A DNA stretch of 50,957 nt, taken from NCBI GenBank assembly GCA_902769255.1, contig CACXOM010000010.1, positions 36,090 through 87,046 on the forward strand, given 5' to 3'. The notes beneath the pieces are model-generated. The model did no database searches. It was not told where the DNA came from and was given only the letters and a program-made list of their open reading frames with translations. The position numbers and the translations under genes were made by a program. Positions 7,686 to 15,116 of the stretch are shown here, in pieces. Position 1 is the stretch's first letter. Each line of letters begins with the position of its first letter. The DNA comes from Oscillospiraceae bacterium (GTDB lineage: Bacteria > Bacillota > Clostridia > Oscillospirales > Acutalibacteraceae).

Positions 7686-7740
7686 ACCTACCTAAATTAT
7701 AAGTTTAATTCATTATATACCACAAATTTTGTTTTGTCAA
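7686..7740 (-). promoter_or_regulatory. Promoter and operator-like site of the lysR-metA unit
   Basis: On the minus strand TTGACA (7740-7735) and TATAAT (7717-7712) are exactly 17 bp apart. Just downstream lies ACCTACCTAAATTATAAGT (7686-7704, plus-strand reading), which matches the mccB operator in 14 of 19 positions and also supplies the leader's AGGTAGG. Confidence 0.78.
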
Positions 7741-7817
7741 TAGGATTTTGGAAAAAAATATCGCTGATATAGATTTAATCTATAACGCTTGATAAAAAGT
7801 GTGTATGGCGCGGTTTA

Positions 7818-7866
7818 TTGACATTTTCCTTTGCGTATTTTATAATTTATATAGGAAAAACCTATA
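7818..7866 (+). promoter_or_regulatory. Promoter with perfect TATAGG-N5-CCTATA palindrome
   Basis: TTGACA (7818-7823) and TATAAT (7841-7846) are 17 bp apart. A perfect inverted repeat TATAGGAAAAACCTATA (7850-7866) begins 3 bp after the -10 box and is a probable operator for the hydrolase gene. Its half-sites are not arranged as in the sulfur-gene operators. Confidence 0.75.
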
Positions 7867-7882
7867 AAAAAGGAGGTTGTTT

Positions 7883-8668
7883 ATGAGCGAAAAAAGACCT
7901 GCGTTTCACACAATTTTAATTAAAGGTAAAAGAGGAAATCTTTTTTCGGTGCTTTATTCGGCAGGCGGTGAAAAGCCATCGCCGACAGTTTTGCTTTTAC
8001 ACGGCATTCCCGGCAATGAGCAAAACGAAGATTTAGCGCAACATCTTCGCCGAATTGGCTTTAATGTGCTGACTTTTCATTACAGCGGTTGTTTCGGAAG
8101 TAGTGGCGACTATTCGCTTAAAAATAATTTGCAAGATGCAGAAACTGTGCTTGATTTTATTTTAAATGATAAAGAATTCGGCTTTGATAAAACTAAAATT
8201 TTCGCTGTCGGACACAGTTTAGGCTCGTTTGTTTGCGGGCAGATTTTAGCGAAACGAAAAGAAATTAAAGCAGGTGTTTTTATAACCCCTTGCAATATCG
8301 GCAGACTTTTTGAAATTGAAAAAGAGTCGCCGAACTTGTACCAAAAAACAGTCGATTTTTTAGAAGAAACACGCCTTTGGCTTGTTGGCGTAAAAGAAAA
8401 CCAGTTTTTAACAGAGGTTGAAAACCACAAAAAAGACTATCCTCTCGAAAGTTTGGCGCCAAAAATTGCAAAAAAGCCGATTTTTGTAATTGAAGGCTTG
8501 TTAGATGAAGCAACACCGCCAAAATTCCATTCAAAACCGTTTATTTCCGCTCTAAAATCGCAAAATACCGAAAATTTAAGGGTAAAATCGTTTGAAACCG
8601 ACCATTTTTTGTCAGATAAGCGGTTGGAACTTTTAGAAGAAGTCGGTGATTTTTTGAAAAAAATTTAA
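7883..8668 (+). CDS. Alpha/beta-hydrolase (esterase/peptidase-like)
   Basis: The 261-aa protein has the start chosen at ATG 7883, 7 nt after AAGGAGG. It has the oxyanion-hole HGIPGN (about residue 40), the nucleophile elbow GHSLGS (about 114), an acid in EGLLDEATPP and the catalytic His in TDHFLSD near the end. A lid-like insertion lies between residues 140 and 195. The substrate cannot be assigned. The gene has its own promoter and palindrome and lies directly upstream of the Rrf2 regulator gene, whose -35 box starts 2 bp after this stop codon. Confidence 0.85.
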   Translation: MSEKRPAFHTILIKGKRGNLFSVLYSAGGEKPSPTVLLLHGIPGNEQNEDLAQHLRRIGFNVLTFHYSGCFGSSGDYSLKNNLQDAETVLDFILNDKEFGFDKTKIFAVGHSLGSFVCGQILAKRKEIKAGVFITPCNIGRLFEIEKESPNLYQKTVDFLEETRLWLVGVKENQFLTEVENHKKDYPLESLAPKIAKKPIFVIEGLLDEATPPKFHSKPFISALKSQNTENLRVKSFETDHFLSDKRLELLEEVGDFLKKI

Positions 8669-8669
8669 G

Positions 8670-8698
8670 TTGAAAACCTACTAAATCTATGTTATTAT
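8670..8698 (+). promoter_or_regulatory. Promoter of the Rrf2 gene with weak operator match
   Basis: TTGAAA (8670-8675) and TATTAT (8693-8698) are 17 bp apart. The spacer starts ACCTACTAAATCTATG, sharing the ACCTAC half-site with the sulfur-gene operators but little of the other half. Autoregulation is plausible but weakly supported. Confidence 0.55.
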
Positions 8699-8728
8699 AG
8701 TGATATATTAAATTTTAGGGAGAAAAAG

Positions 8729-9139
8729 ATGAAAATTTCTACAAAAGGGCGTTATGCGCTTAGAATGATGATAGATTTAGCGCTTGAAGGTGGCGACGGT
8801 TTTGTTGCTCTTAAAGATATTGCGAAAAGGCAGAATATTTCAAAAAAATATCTTGAGCAAATTATGCCTATTTTAAACCGAACCGATTTTTTGGTTACAA
8901 ACAGAGGTTATCAGGGCGGTTACAAGCTTTCAAGAAAGCCGAGCGAATATTCAGTCGGCGAAATTTTAAGAGTGAGCGAGGGCAATTTAAGCCCTGTTGC
9001 TTGTCTTGATGTTAAGCCGAACCGTTGCGAGCGAAAAGATTTTTGCTTAACTTTGCCTGTTTGGGAGGGGCTTGAAAAGGTTATTGAAAATTACCTTGAC
9101 AACATAACATTGCAAGACATTATTGATAAAAATGTATAG
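8729..9139 (+). CDS. Rrf2-family transcriptional regulator (CymR/IscR type)
   Basis: The 136-aa protein opens MKISTKGRYALRMMIDLA, the Rrf2 hallmark, with a winged helix covering residues 1-70 (ISKKYLEQIMPIL, GYQGGYKLSR). Three cysteines, Cys92, Cys100 and Cys106, sit where IscR has its iron-sulfur ligands (C92, C98, C104). Bacillus CymR lacks this triad and instead controls sulfur genes through CysK. This protein could therefore read iron-sulfur status, cysteine status, or both. Its position among sulfur genes with related promoter palindromes makes it my candidate regulator for them. A terminator follows. Confidence 0.88.
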   Translation: MKISTKGRYALRMMIDLALEGGDGFVALKDIAKRQNISKKYLEQIMPILNRTDFLVTNRGYQGGYKLSRKPSEYSVGEILRVSEGNLSPVACLDVKPNRCERKDFCLTLPVWEGLEKVIENYLDNITLQDIIDKNV

Positions 9140-9151
9140 AAAAAGCACATT

Positions 9152-9183
9152 AAAAGCACGGATTTAAAACCCGTGCTTTTTTA
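9152..9183. terminator. Bidirectional terminator between rrf2 and the TtcA fusion gene
   Basis: AAAAGCACGG (9152-9161) pairs with CCGTGCTTTT (9171-9180). The T-run continues into the stop codon of the converging gene. Confidence 0.85.
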
Positions 9184-10305
9184 CTTCTTATCGTAGTTGT
9201 CTAAAAAGGAGTGTTTTACTCCGTCTTTTTTATAAGCGATAACGGTATTTAAATTTACATTTTCAACGCTTTTAAAAATATGCTTTTCAACAAGCGGATT
9301 TGTTTTTTTCATTTCGGCGATAAGGTTTTTAACTTCAATTCTTTTTGAAAGATTTTCCTCATTATCGCAAGTGGTGCAAGTGTCGGTAAACTTGCAAGCG
9401 CATTGAATAAAATGCAAATTGTTATAATCACGCCACGCTTTAATATCGTCTTCACGAACGAGGTAAAGCGGTCTAATTAACTCCATTCCCTCAAAATTGG
9501 TGCTGTGCAGTTTCGGCATCATCGTTTGCACCTGCGCGCCGTAAAGCATACCCATTAAAATTGTTTCGATAACATCGTCATAGTGATGCCCGAGCGCAAT
9601 TTTGTTGCAACCGAGACTTTTTGCAAAATTGTAAAGATAACCCCTTCTCATTCTTGCGCAAAGGTAGCAGGGCGATTTTTCGATATTATAAACCGACTCA
9701 AAAATGTTCGACTCGAAAATTTCAATAGGAACGTTCAACTTTTTGGCGTTTTGCTCGATTATTTTGCGGTTTTCTGCATTATAACCGGGGTCCATTACAA
9801 CATATTTTACGCTAAACTCAAAGTCGCTGAAGCGTTGCAACTGCTGAAAAAGTTTCGCCATTAACATTGAGTCTTTTCCGCCCGAAATGCAAACAGCGAC
9901 TCTATCACCCTTTTTTAAAAGTTGATAGGTTTTAATCGCTTTTGTGAACTTTGAAAAAATGCTTTTGCGAAACTTTTTTTGCAAACTTTTTTCAACCGCT
10001 TTGCAAAATTCGGCGGTGTCTTCTTTCTCAATTTTGTCTAAAAGCCAAGCGGCGTAACCGCCTTTTAGCGAATAAGCGACAACGCCCAATTTACGCAGCT
10101 TTTTTACACTTTCAAGGCTTTTTTGCCCTCTTGCACAACAAACAATCACCTTTTTATTCGGCATTGGCGTGTTTAAAAGTTCGCTTTCTAAAACGCAAAC
10201 GGCATTTTCAATTTCGCCGTGCTGTTTTTCAATTTCGCTTCTTGTGTCATAAATAATGTAACTGTTTTTATCTAACAAATTCAACTGTTCAATAGTAATT
10301 TCCAT
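9181..10305 (-). CDS. Rhodanese-TtcA fusion, tRNA thiolation PP-loop ATPase
   Basis: The 374-aa protein fuses two domains. Residues 1-95 are a rhodanese domain with YDTRSEIE and the active loop CARGQKS (Cys57). Residues 110-345 are a TtcA-type PP-loop ATPase with SGGKDS (141-146), CYLC (Cys213, Cys216), GHHYDDVIET, and a C-terminal cluster QCACK/CTTC (Cys302, 304, 310, 313). TtcA proteins make 2-thiocytidine at tRNA position 32 using an iron-sulfur cluster and a sulfur donor. Here the rhodanese probably hands persulfide sulfur straight to the ATPase. The gene is convergent with the rrf2 gene. The exact tRNA target is not proven by sequence. Confidence 0.88.
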   Translation of the reverse strand: MEITIEQLNLLDKNSYIIYDTRSEIEKQHGEIENAVCVLESELLNTPMPNKKVIVCCARGQKSLESVKKLRKLGVVAYSLKGGYAAWLLDKIEKEDTAEFCKAVEKSLQKKFRKSIFSKFTKAIKTYQLLKKGDRVAVCISGGKDSMLMAKLFQQLQRFSDFEFSVKYVVMDPGYNAENRKIIEQNAKKLNVPIEIFESNIFESVYNIEKSPCYLCARMRRGYLYNFAKSLGCNKIALGHHYDDVIETILMGMLYGAQVQTMMPKLHSTNFEGMELIRPLYLVREDDIKAWRDYNNLHFIQCACKFTDTCTTCDNEENLSKRIEVKNLIAEMKKTNPLVEKHIFKSVENVNLNTVIAYKKDGVKHSFLDNYDKK

Positions 10306-10391
10306 TTTAAAATCCTTAAATTTTTGATATTAAAATTATAGTATATTAAGCGGTTTTTGTCAAACGGCTTAAAAAATTTTTTAAAAAATGC

Positions 10392-10419
10392 TTGACAAAC
10401 AAACGCATTTGTGTATAAT
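10392..10419 (+). promoter_or_regulatory. Promoter of the T-box trp transport operon
   Basis: TTGACA (10392-10397) and TATAAT (10414-10419) are separated by 16 bp, just upstream of the T-box leader. Confidence 0.8.
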
Positions 10420-10424
10420 ATAAT

Positions 10425-10717
10425 ACATAAACGAAAAACCGAAGAAGATGAGTAAGTAACTTTTTATTCGTTTTTTAGAGAGTCGGCGGTTGGTGTAAGG
10501 CGACAAACGGGTATTTAGCGAATGGACATCTGAGGGTGACCGAAAGCCTAATTTGGCGAGTAGCAGTCAACGGGAACAATCTGCACCCGTTATCAAAGCA
10601 GACTTGTATGTTAGTACAAGACAGAGCGGATACATTTTTAAGTATCAACTTGGGTGGTACCGCAGGAATTTTTGATTTAACTCCTGTCCCTTGAAATTTC
10701 AAGGGACAGGTTTTTTT
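10425..10717 (+). ncRNA. T-box riboswitch leader, tryptophan-type
   Basis: The leader contains the invariant T-box GGGTGGTACCGC (10652-10663) in an antiterminator context. It is followed by an intrinsic terminator, CCTGTCCCTT/AAGGGACAGG (10683-10710) with seven T. Upstream, stem I runs from about 10475, and the likely specifier is TGG in GAATGGACAT (10523-10525), which reads as tryptophan. The downstream genes (TrpXYZ-type transporter and TrpB2) fit that reading. Uncharged tRNA-Trp would stabilise the antiterminator and turn the operon on. The specifier was picked by eye and is less certain than the T-box itself. Confidence 0.9.
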
Positions 10718-10747
10718 ATTTGTTTTTAAAAAGGAGATAACTTAATT

Positions 10748-10783
10748 ATGATTAAAACAAAACGATGGCGACTTTTCAAATAA
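10748..10783 (+). CDS. Possible 11-aa Trp-containing leader ORF (MIKTKRWRLFK)
   Basis: An 11-codon ORF follows AAGGAGATAA by 7 nt, downstream of the T-box terminator and 69 nt before the binding-protein gene. It has a single Trp codon (TGG) among basic residues. It may be a second, translation-level sensor or only a chance ORF with a good ribosome site. No terminator follows it. Confidence 0.4.
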   Translation: MIKTKRWRLFK

Positions 10784-10852
10784 CCTTTAAAATTAAAAAC
10801 TACATTCTAAAAAATTTATAAATATAATTAATTATTAAGGAGAAAAACCATC

Positions 10853-11839
10853 ATGAAAAAAATATTAGCATTACTTTTAACATTAACATTAGCATTTTGC
10901 TTTGCTTCTTGCACAGATAATAAAGATAATAAAAACACAGACAAAACTTACAAAATCGGCATTATTCAATATTTAAGCCACCCTTCACTTGACAACTGCT
11001 ATAACGGTATTATTAAAGGACTTGACGAGTCCGGCATAAAATATGAAGTTGATTATCAAACAGGCTCTTCTGCCTCACCTGATGCCGACTGCACAAACTT
11101 TGCTAAAAAACAAGTTAGCGACGGCGTTGATATGATTTTTGCAATCGCAACACCTGCCGCTCAATCTGCTTATAACGCAACTGCCGATACAGATATTCCT
11201 GTTATTTTCTGCGCAGTTTCTGACCCGAAAGCAGCTAAACTTGTAAAATCTAACGAAAACCCCGGCTCGCTTTGCACAGGTACTTCTGATGTACTCGACC
11301 TTTCGGCACAGATTGATTTAATTCAGGCAATGCAAAAAGAAGTTAAAAAAATAGGTATTCTTTATACCGCTTCTGAGGCAAATTCGGTAGCACACCTTAA
11401 AGAATTTAAAAAGATTTGTGATGAAAGAAAACTTACAGTTGTTGATAAAGCGGTAAACAACGCTTCTGACATTCCTTCGGCAGCCGAAGATTTGGCGGCA
11501 CAGGTTGACTGCATTAACAACTTTACTGACAACAATGTTGTAAACAACTTAAAAGTTGTATTAAAAGCCGCTCAAAACCACAAAATTCCTGTTTACGGCT
11601 CGGAAGAAGAACAGGTTAAAAACGGTTGTTTAGCATCTGTTTCAATCGACTATTTAGCACTCGGCAAAGTTACCGGTAAAATGGGCGCCGATGTTTTAGG
11701 CGGAAAAGATGCTACTACTATGGCAGTTAAAACAATTACCGATGCTACACCGGTTGTAAACACCGATGTTTTAAAAACTCTTGGTATGAAAATGCCAAAA
11801 AATTATTCAAACGCACAAACAGTTACTACCAACAAATAA
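10853..11839 (+). CDS. trpX: ABC transporter substrate-binding lipoprotein, tryptophan-type
   Basis: The 328-aa protein has a lipoprotein signal (LAFCFASC, Cys20) and an ABC_sub_bind (PF04392) fold from YKIGIIQYLSHPSLD onward. AIATPAAQSA, FCAVSDPKAAKLV and the GSEEEQVKNG region are typical of the family. It lies under a Trp T-box with a permease, an ATPase and TrpB2, so I assign tryptophan (or indole-related) uptake in the TrpXYZ sense. It is followed 15 bp later by the permease gene. The name rests on regulation and context, not on ligand residues. Confidence 0.85.
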   Translation: MKKILALLLTLTLAFCFASCTDNKDNKNTDKTYKIGIIQYLSHPSLDNCYNGIIKGLDESGIKYEVDYQTGSSASPDADCTNFAKKQVSDGVDMIFAIATPAAQSAYNATADTDIPVIFCAVSDPKAAKLVKSNENPGSLCTGTSDVLDLSAQIDLIQAMQKEVKKIGILYTASEANSVAHLKEFKKICDERKLTVVDKAVNNASDIPSAAEDLAAQVDCINNFTDNNVVNNLKVVLKAAQNHKIPVYGSEEEQVKNGCLASVSIDYLALGKVTGKMGADVLGGKDATTMAVKTITDATPVVNTDVLKTLGMKMPKNYSNAQTVTTNK

Positions 11840-11854
11840 AAAGGAAAGTTTTAA

Positions 11855-12799
11855 ATGAATTTTTTAAGCGCTTGTGATGTATTTTTAAGTCAAGGCTTTG
11901 TTTATTCGCTTATTGCGTTAGGCTATTATATTTCATTTCACATATTAGATTTTCCCGATTTAACGGTTGAGGGTACATTTCTTTCGGGCGCAGTTGCTTA
12001 CGGGCTTATCTGCTCTAATGGAATTAACCCGTTTTTAGGAATAATTTTAGCGTTTATTGTCGGCGCACTTTTCGGCGCATTAACGGGTGTTTTAAATGTT
12101 AAACTGAAAATTCGCCCTTTGCTTTGCGGTATTTTGGTATCGACAATGTTAATTTCTATTAACCTTGTTTCAACAAGCGTAGGACTTGTCGGCGACTTTA
12201 CCGTAAGCGGTGAAACTTCAATTCCTTACGGAAGAGATGTTGTAACACTTCATTCTACAAAATTGTTTTCTTTTATTCCCGCAAGATTAAGAGATTTCGG
12301 CAACATAGGACTTCGAGATTTGGTAATTTTCTTTGCTTTTGCGGTAATTTGCAAAATTTTGCTTGATTTTTATTTGAAAACCAAAAACGGTTTATTGCTT
12401 CGAGCAACGGGAAATAATACCCAATTTGTAAAAATGCTTTCTTGCGACCCCGGCAAGTCAAAAATTGTCGGTCTTGCAATAGGCAACGGACTTGCGGCAA
12501 TTTCGGGCGCACTTTACACCGAAATTAACGGCAACGTAAATCAAAGCATGGGCATTGGAATGATTGTTATAGGATTAGCCTCGCTTATTATCGGTATTTC
12601 ATTGTTTAAAAAAGTTAAATTTATGAAAGATACCACAAAGGTAATTTTAGGCGCAATTATTTATCAGGCTTGCTTAACATTAGCGCAAAAACTCGGCGTT
12701 CCGAGCGCTTATAACAAATTCATTATGGCAGTTTTGTTTACTGTTGCTCTGCTTTTGTCGGGCAAACTTAAATTTAAAGGAGGCAGTAAAAATGCTTGA
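11855..12799 (+). CDS. trpY: ABC transporter permease, tryptophan-type
   Basis: The 314-aa multi-pass protein of the branched-chain-type permease family (BPD_transp_2) opens with LGYYISFHILDFPDLTVEGTF, the conserved entry of this subfamily. It continues with GALTGVLNVKLKIRPLLCGI and about eight hydrophobic segments. It pairs with the binding protein upstream and the ATPase downstream; its last 8 nt overlap the ATPase start. AAAGGAAAG lies 7 nt before the ATG. Confidence 0.86.
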   Translation: MNFLSACDVFLSQGFVYSLIALGYYISFHILDFPDLTVEGTFLSGAVAYGLICSNGINPFLGIILAFIVGALFGALTGVLNVKLKIRPLLCGILVSTMLISINLVSTSVGLVGDFTVSGETSIPYGRDVVTLHSTKLFSFIPARLRDFGNIGLRDLVIFFAFAVICKILLDFYLKTKNGLLLRATGNNTQFVKMLSCDPGKSKIVGLAIGNGLAAISGALYTEINGNVNQSMGIGMIVIGLASLIIGISLFKKVKFMKDTTKVILGAIIYQACLTLAQKLGVPSAYNKFIMAVLFTVALLLSGKLKFKGGSKNA

Positions 12800-13565
12800 A
12801 CTTAAGAATGTTTACACCTCTTTTAATAAAGGCACCGTTGATGAAATGAATCTTTTTAAAGATTTTAATTTAAAAATTAATAAAGGCGAATTTGTTTCGG
12901 TTATCGGCTCAAACGGCAGCGGTAAAACAACGCTTTTAAACCTTATTTGCGGAACTTACGACCTTGATGACGGCAAGATTTTGTTTGAGGGAAAAGATAT
13001 TACCAAAGTTAAAGAATATAAAAGAGCAAAACACATAGGCAGGGTTTTTCAAGACCCGAAAAAAGGCACTTGCTCCAATCTTACAATTCTTGAAAACTTT
13101 GCGCTTGCCGACAACAAACAAAAAAGATATTCGCTTACAAAAGCGATTTCAAAAAAGCGAATTGATTATTATAAACAAATTATCAGTCAATGCAACATGG
13201 GGCTTGAAGACAGAATGAATGTTAAAGTCGGCGCACTTTCGGGCGGTCAGCGACAAGCGTTAGCGCTGGTTATCGCAGGAATGACCGATATCGACTTGCT
13301 TATTTTAGATGAGCATACCGCAGCGCTTGACCCCAATTCAAGCGAAACAATTATGCTTCTTACCGATAAAGTTGTAAAAGAGAAAAATTTAACCGCTTTA
13401 ATGGTAACTCATAATCTTCGCCATGCTTGCGCCTACGGCAATCGCCTGTTAATGATGAGCGGCGGCGAAATTATTATGGACAAAAAAGAAGATGAAAAGA
13501 AAAATACCTCCATTAACGATATTTTAACCGTTTTCAACGAAATAAGTATCGAAGTGGGTAATTGA
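12792..13565 (+). CDS. trpZ: ABC transporter ATP-binding protein, tryptophan-type
   Basis: The 257-aa protein has the start chosen at ATG 12792, where AAAGGAGG lies 9 nt upstream; an upstream in-frame ATG at 12744 falls inside the permease gene. The Walker A is GSNGSGKTT, the Q-loop is FQDPKKG, the signature is LSGGQRQ and the Walker B is LLILDEHTA. DEHTA, in place of DEPT, is common in this uptake subfamily. It energises the permease encoded upstream and overlaps that gene by 8 nt. The next gene, trpB2, starts 31 bp later. Confidence 0.9.
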   Translation: MLELKNVYTSFNKGTVDEMNLFKDFNLKINKGEFVSVIGSNGSGKTTLLNLICGTYDLDDGKILFEGKDITKVKEYKRAKHIGRVFQDPKKGTCSNLTILENFALADNKQKRYSLTKAISKKRIDYYKQIISQCNMGLEDRMNVKVGALSGGQRQALALVIAGMTDIDLLILDEHTAALDPNSSETIMLLTDKVVKEKNLTALMVTHNLRHACAYGNRLLMMSGGEIIMDKKEDEKKNTSINDILTVFNEISIEVGN

Positions 13566-13596
13566 ATAAACAATTTCTGAAAGGAGACATTGAACT

Positions 13597-14970
13597 ATGT
13601 CAGAACAAAAAATACCTTACAAAATTTATCTTGAAGAAAGCGAAATGCCGAAAGCTTGGTACAATGTTCGTGCCGATATGAAAAACAAACCGGCTCCGCT
13701 TTTAAACCCAGGCACACATCAACCTATGAAACCCGAAGAGTTAGCACCTGTTTTTTGCGAGGAGCTTATTAAACAAGAACTCGATAACGACACAGCTTAT
13801 TTTGATATTCCTAAAGAGATTTTAGATTACTACAAAACTTTCCGTCCATCTCCGTTGGTAAGGGCTTATAATCTTGAAAAGAAATTAGGCACACCGGCTA
13901 AAATTTATTACAAATTTGAGGGTAACAACACCAGCGGAAGCCACAAATTAAACTCTGCTATCGCTCAAGCTTATTATGCTAAAAAACAAGGCTTGAAAGG
14001 CGTTACTACCGAAACCGGTGCAGGTCAATGGGGTACTGCTTTGTCAATGGCTTGTGCATATTTCGGACTTGACTGTAAAGTATTTATGGTTAAAGTTTCT
14101 TATGAGCAAAAACCTTTCCGCAGAGAAGTTATGAGAACTTACGGTGCAGACGTTACTCCTTCACCGTCTGAAACAACTCAAATCGGTAAAAAGATTTTGG
14201 CAGAATACCCAGGCACAACAGGCTCGCTCGGTTGCGCAATTTCCGAAGCGGTTGAGGTTGCAACTTCTACCGAAGGCTACAGATATGTTTTGGGCAGCGT
14301 TTTAAATCAGGTTTTACTTCATCAATCAGTTATCGGTCTTGAAACCAAAGCTGCGCTTGACAAATACAACATTAAACCTGATATTATTATCGGTTGCGCA
14401 GGCGGCGGTTCAAACCTCGGCGGTTTGGTTTCACCGTTTATGGGCGAAAAACTTCGCGGCGAGGCTGATTATAGAATTATCGCTGTTGAACCTTCTTCTT
14501 GCCCAAGTTTCACAAGAGGTAAATATGCTTATGACTTTTGCGATACAGGTATGGTATGTCCGCTTGCAAAAATGTACACATTAGGTAGCGGATTTATTCC
14601 GGCTCCTAACCACGCAGGCGGTTTACGCTATCACGGTATGAGCTCAATTCTTTCGCAACTTTATGATGACGGTTATATGGAAGCAGTTTCAGTACCGCAG
14701 GTAAAAGTTTTTGAGGCAGCTGAAGAATTTGCAAGAGCTGAAGGCATTTTGCCGGCTCCTGAAAGCTCTCACGCTATTAGAGTGGCAATTGACGAGGCTT
14801 TAAAATGCAAAGAAACAGGCGAAGAAAAAACAATCGTATTCGGCTTAACCGGCACAGGTTATTTCGATATGGTCGCTTACGAAAAATATCACGACGGCAA
14901 AATGGACGACTATGTTCCAAGCGATGAAGAATTAGAAAAATATATGTCAAAACTTCCAAAAATCGACTAA
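13597..14970 (+). CDS. trpB2: Tryptophan synthase beta chain, TrpB2 type
   Basis: The 457-aa protein is longer than standard TrpB (about 400) and has the TrpB2 N-terminal extension. The PLP lysine lies in NNTSGSHKLNSA (near residue 113), the catalytic glutamate context is TTETGAGQWGTA, and the phosphate loop is GCAGGGSN. There is no trpA in the window. TrpB2 enzymes can make tryptophan from serine and free indole, so in this T-box operon it probably salvages indole taken up or produced in the gut. GAAAGGAG lies 9 nt upstream, and a terminator follows. Confidence 0.92.
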   Translation: MSEQKIPYKIYLEESEMPKAWYNVRADMKNKPAPLLNPGTHQPMKPEELAPVFCEELIKQELDNDTAYFDIPKEILDYYKTFRPSPLVRAYNLEKKLGTPAKIYYKFEGNNTSGSHKLNSAIAQAYYAKKQGLKGVTTETGAGQWGTALSMACAYFGLDCKVFMVKVSYEQKPFRREVMRTYGADVTPSPSETTQIGKKILAEYPGTTGSLGCAISEAVEVATSTEGYRYVLGSVLNQVLLHQSVIGLETKAALDKYNIKPDIIIGCAGGGSNLGGLVSPFMGEKLRGEADYRIIAVEPSSCPSFTRGKYAYDFCDTGMVCPLAKMYTLGSGFIPAPNHAGGLRYHGMSSILSQLYDDGYMEAVSVPQVKVFEAAEEFARAEGILPAPESSHAIRVAIDEALKCKETGEEKTIVFGLTGTGYFDMVAYEKYHDGKMDDYVPSDEELEKYMSKLPKID

Positions 14971-14981
14971 TTTTTTAATTT

Positions 14982-15016
14982 AAAAGCAGACGCAGTTTTT
15001 TGCGTCTGCTTTTTTG
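14982..15016 (+). terminator. Terminator of the trp transport operon
   Basis: AAAAGCAGACGCA (14982-14994) pairs with TGCGTCTGCTTTT, followed by further T. Confidence 0.9.
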
Positions 15017-15053
15017 TTTTTTCTTCGGCAATATTACAGTTTTGTTATAATTG

Positions 15054-15082
15054 TTGCGATATTTAAAAAAATATGGTATAAT
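15054..15082 (+). promoter_or_regulatory. Promoter of the pseudokinase gene
   Basis: TTGCGA (15054-15059) and TATAAT (15077-15082) are 17 bp apart, 34 bp before the start codon. Confidence 0.65.
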
Positions 15083-15116
15083 TACTATAACTATAAGTTT
15101 ATGAAAGGTGTTTATT

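Noticed and set aside
7521-7740. SAM riboswitch in the metA or metY leader
   Set aside because: I looked for S-box-like helices and conserved blocks. The leaders are too short and are filled by the Cys/Met-rich ORFs.
10475-10702. Minus-strand ORF over the T-box
   Set aside because: It is antisense to a well-supported T-box leader, so its length is incidental.
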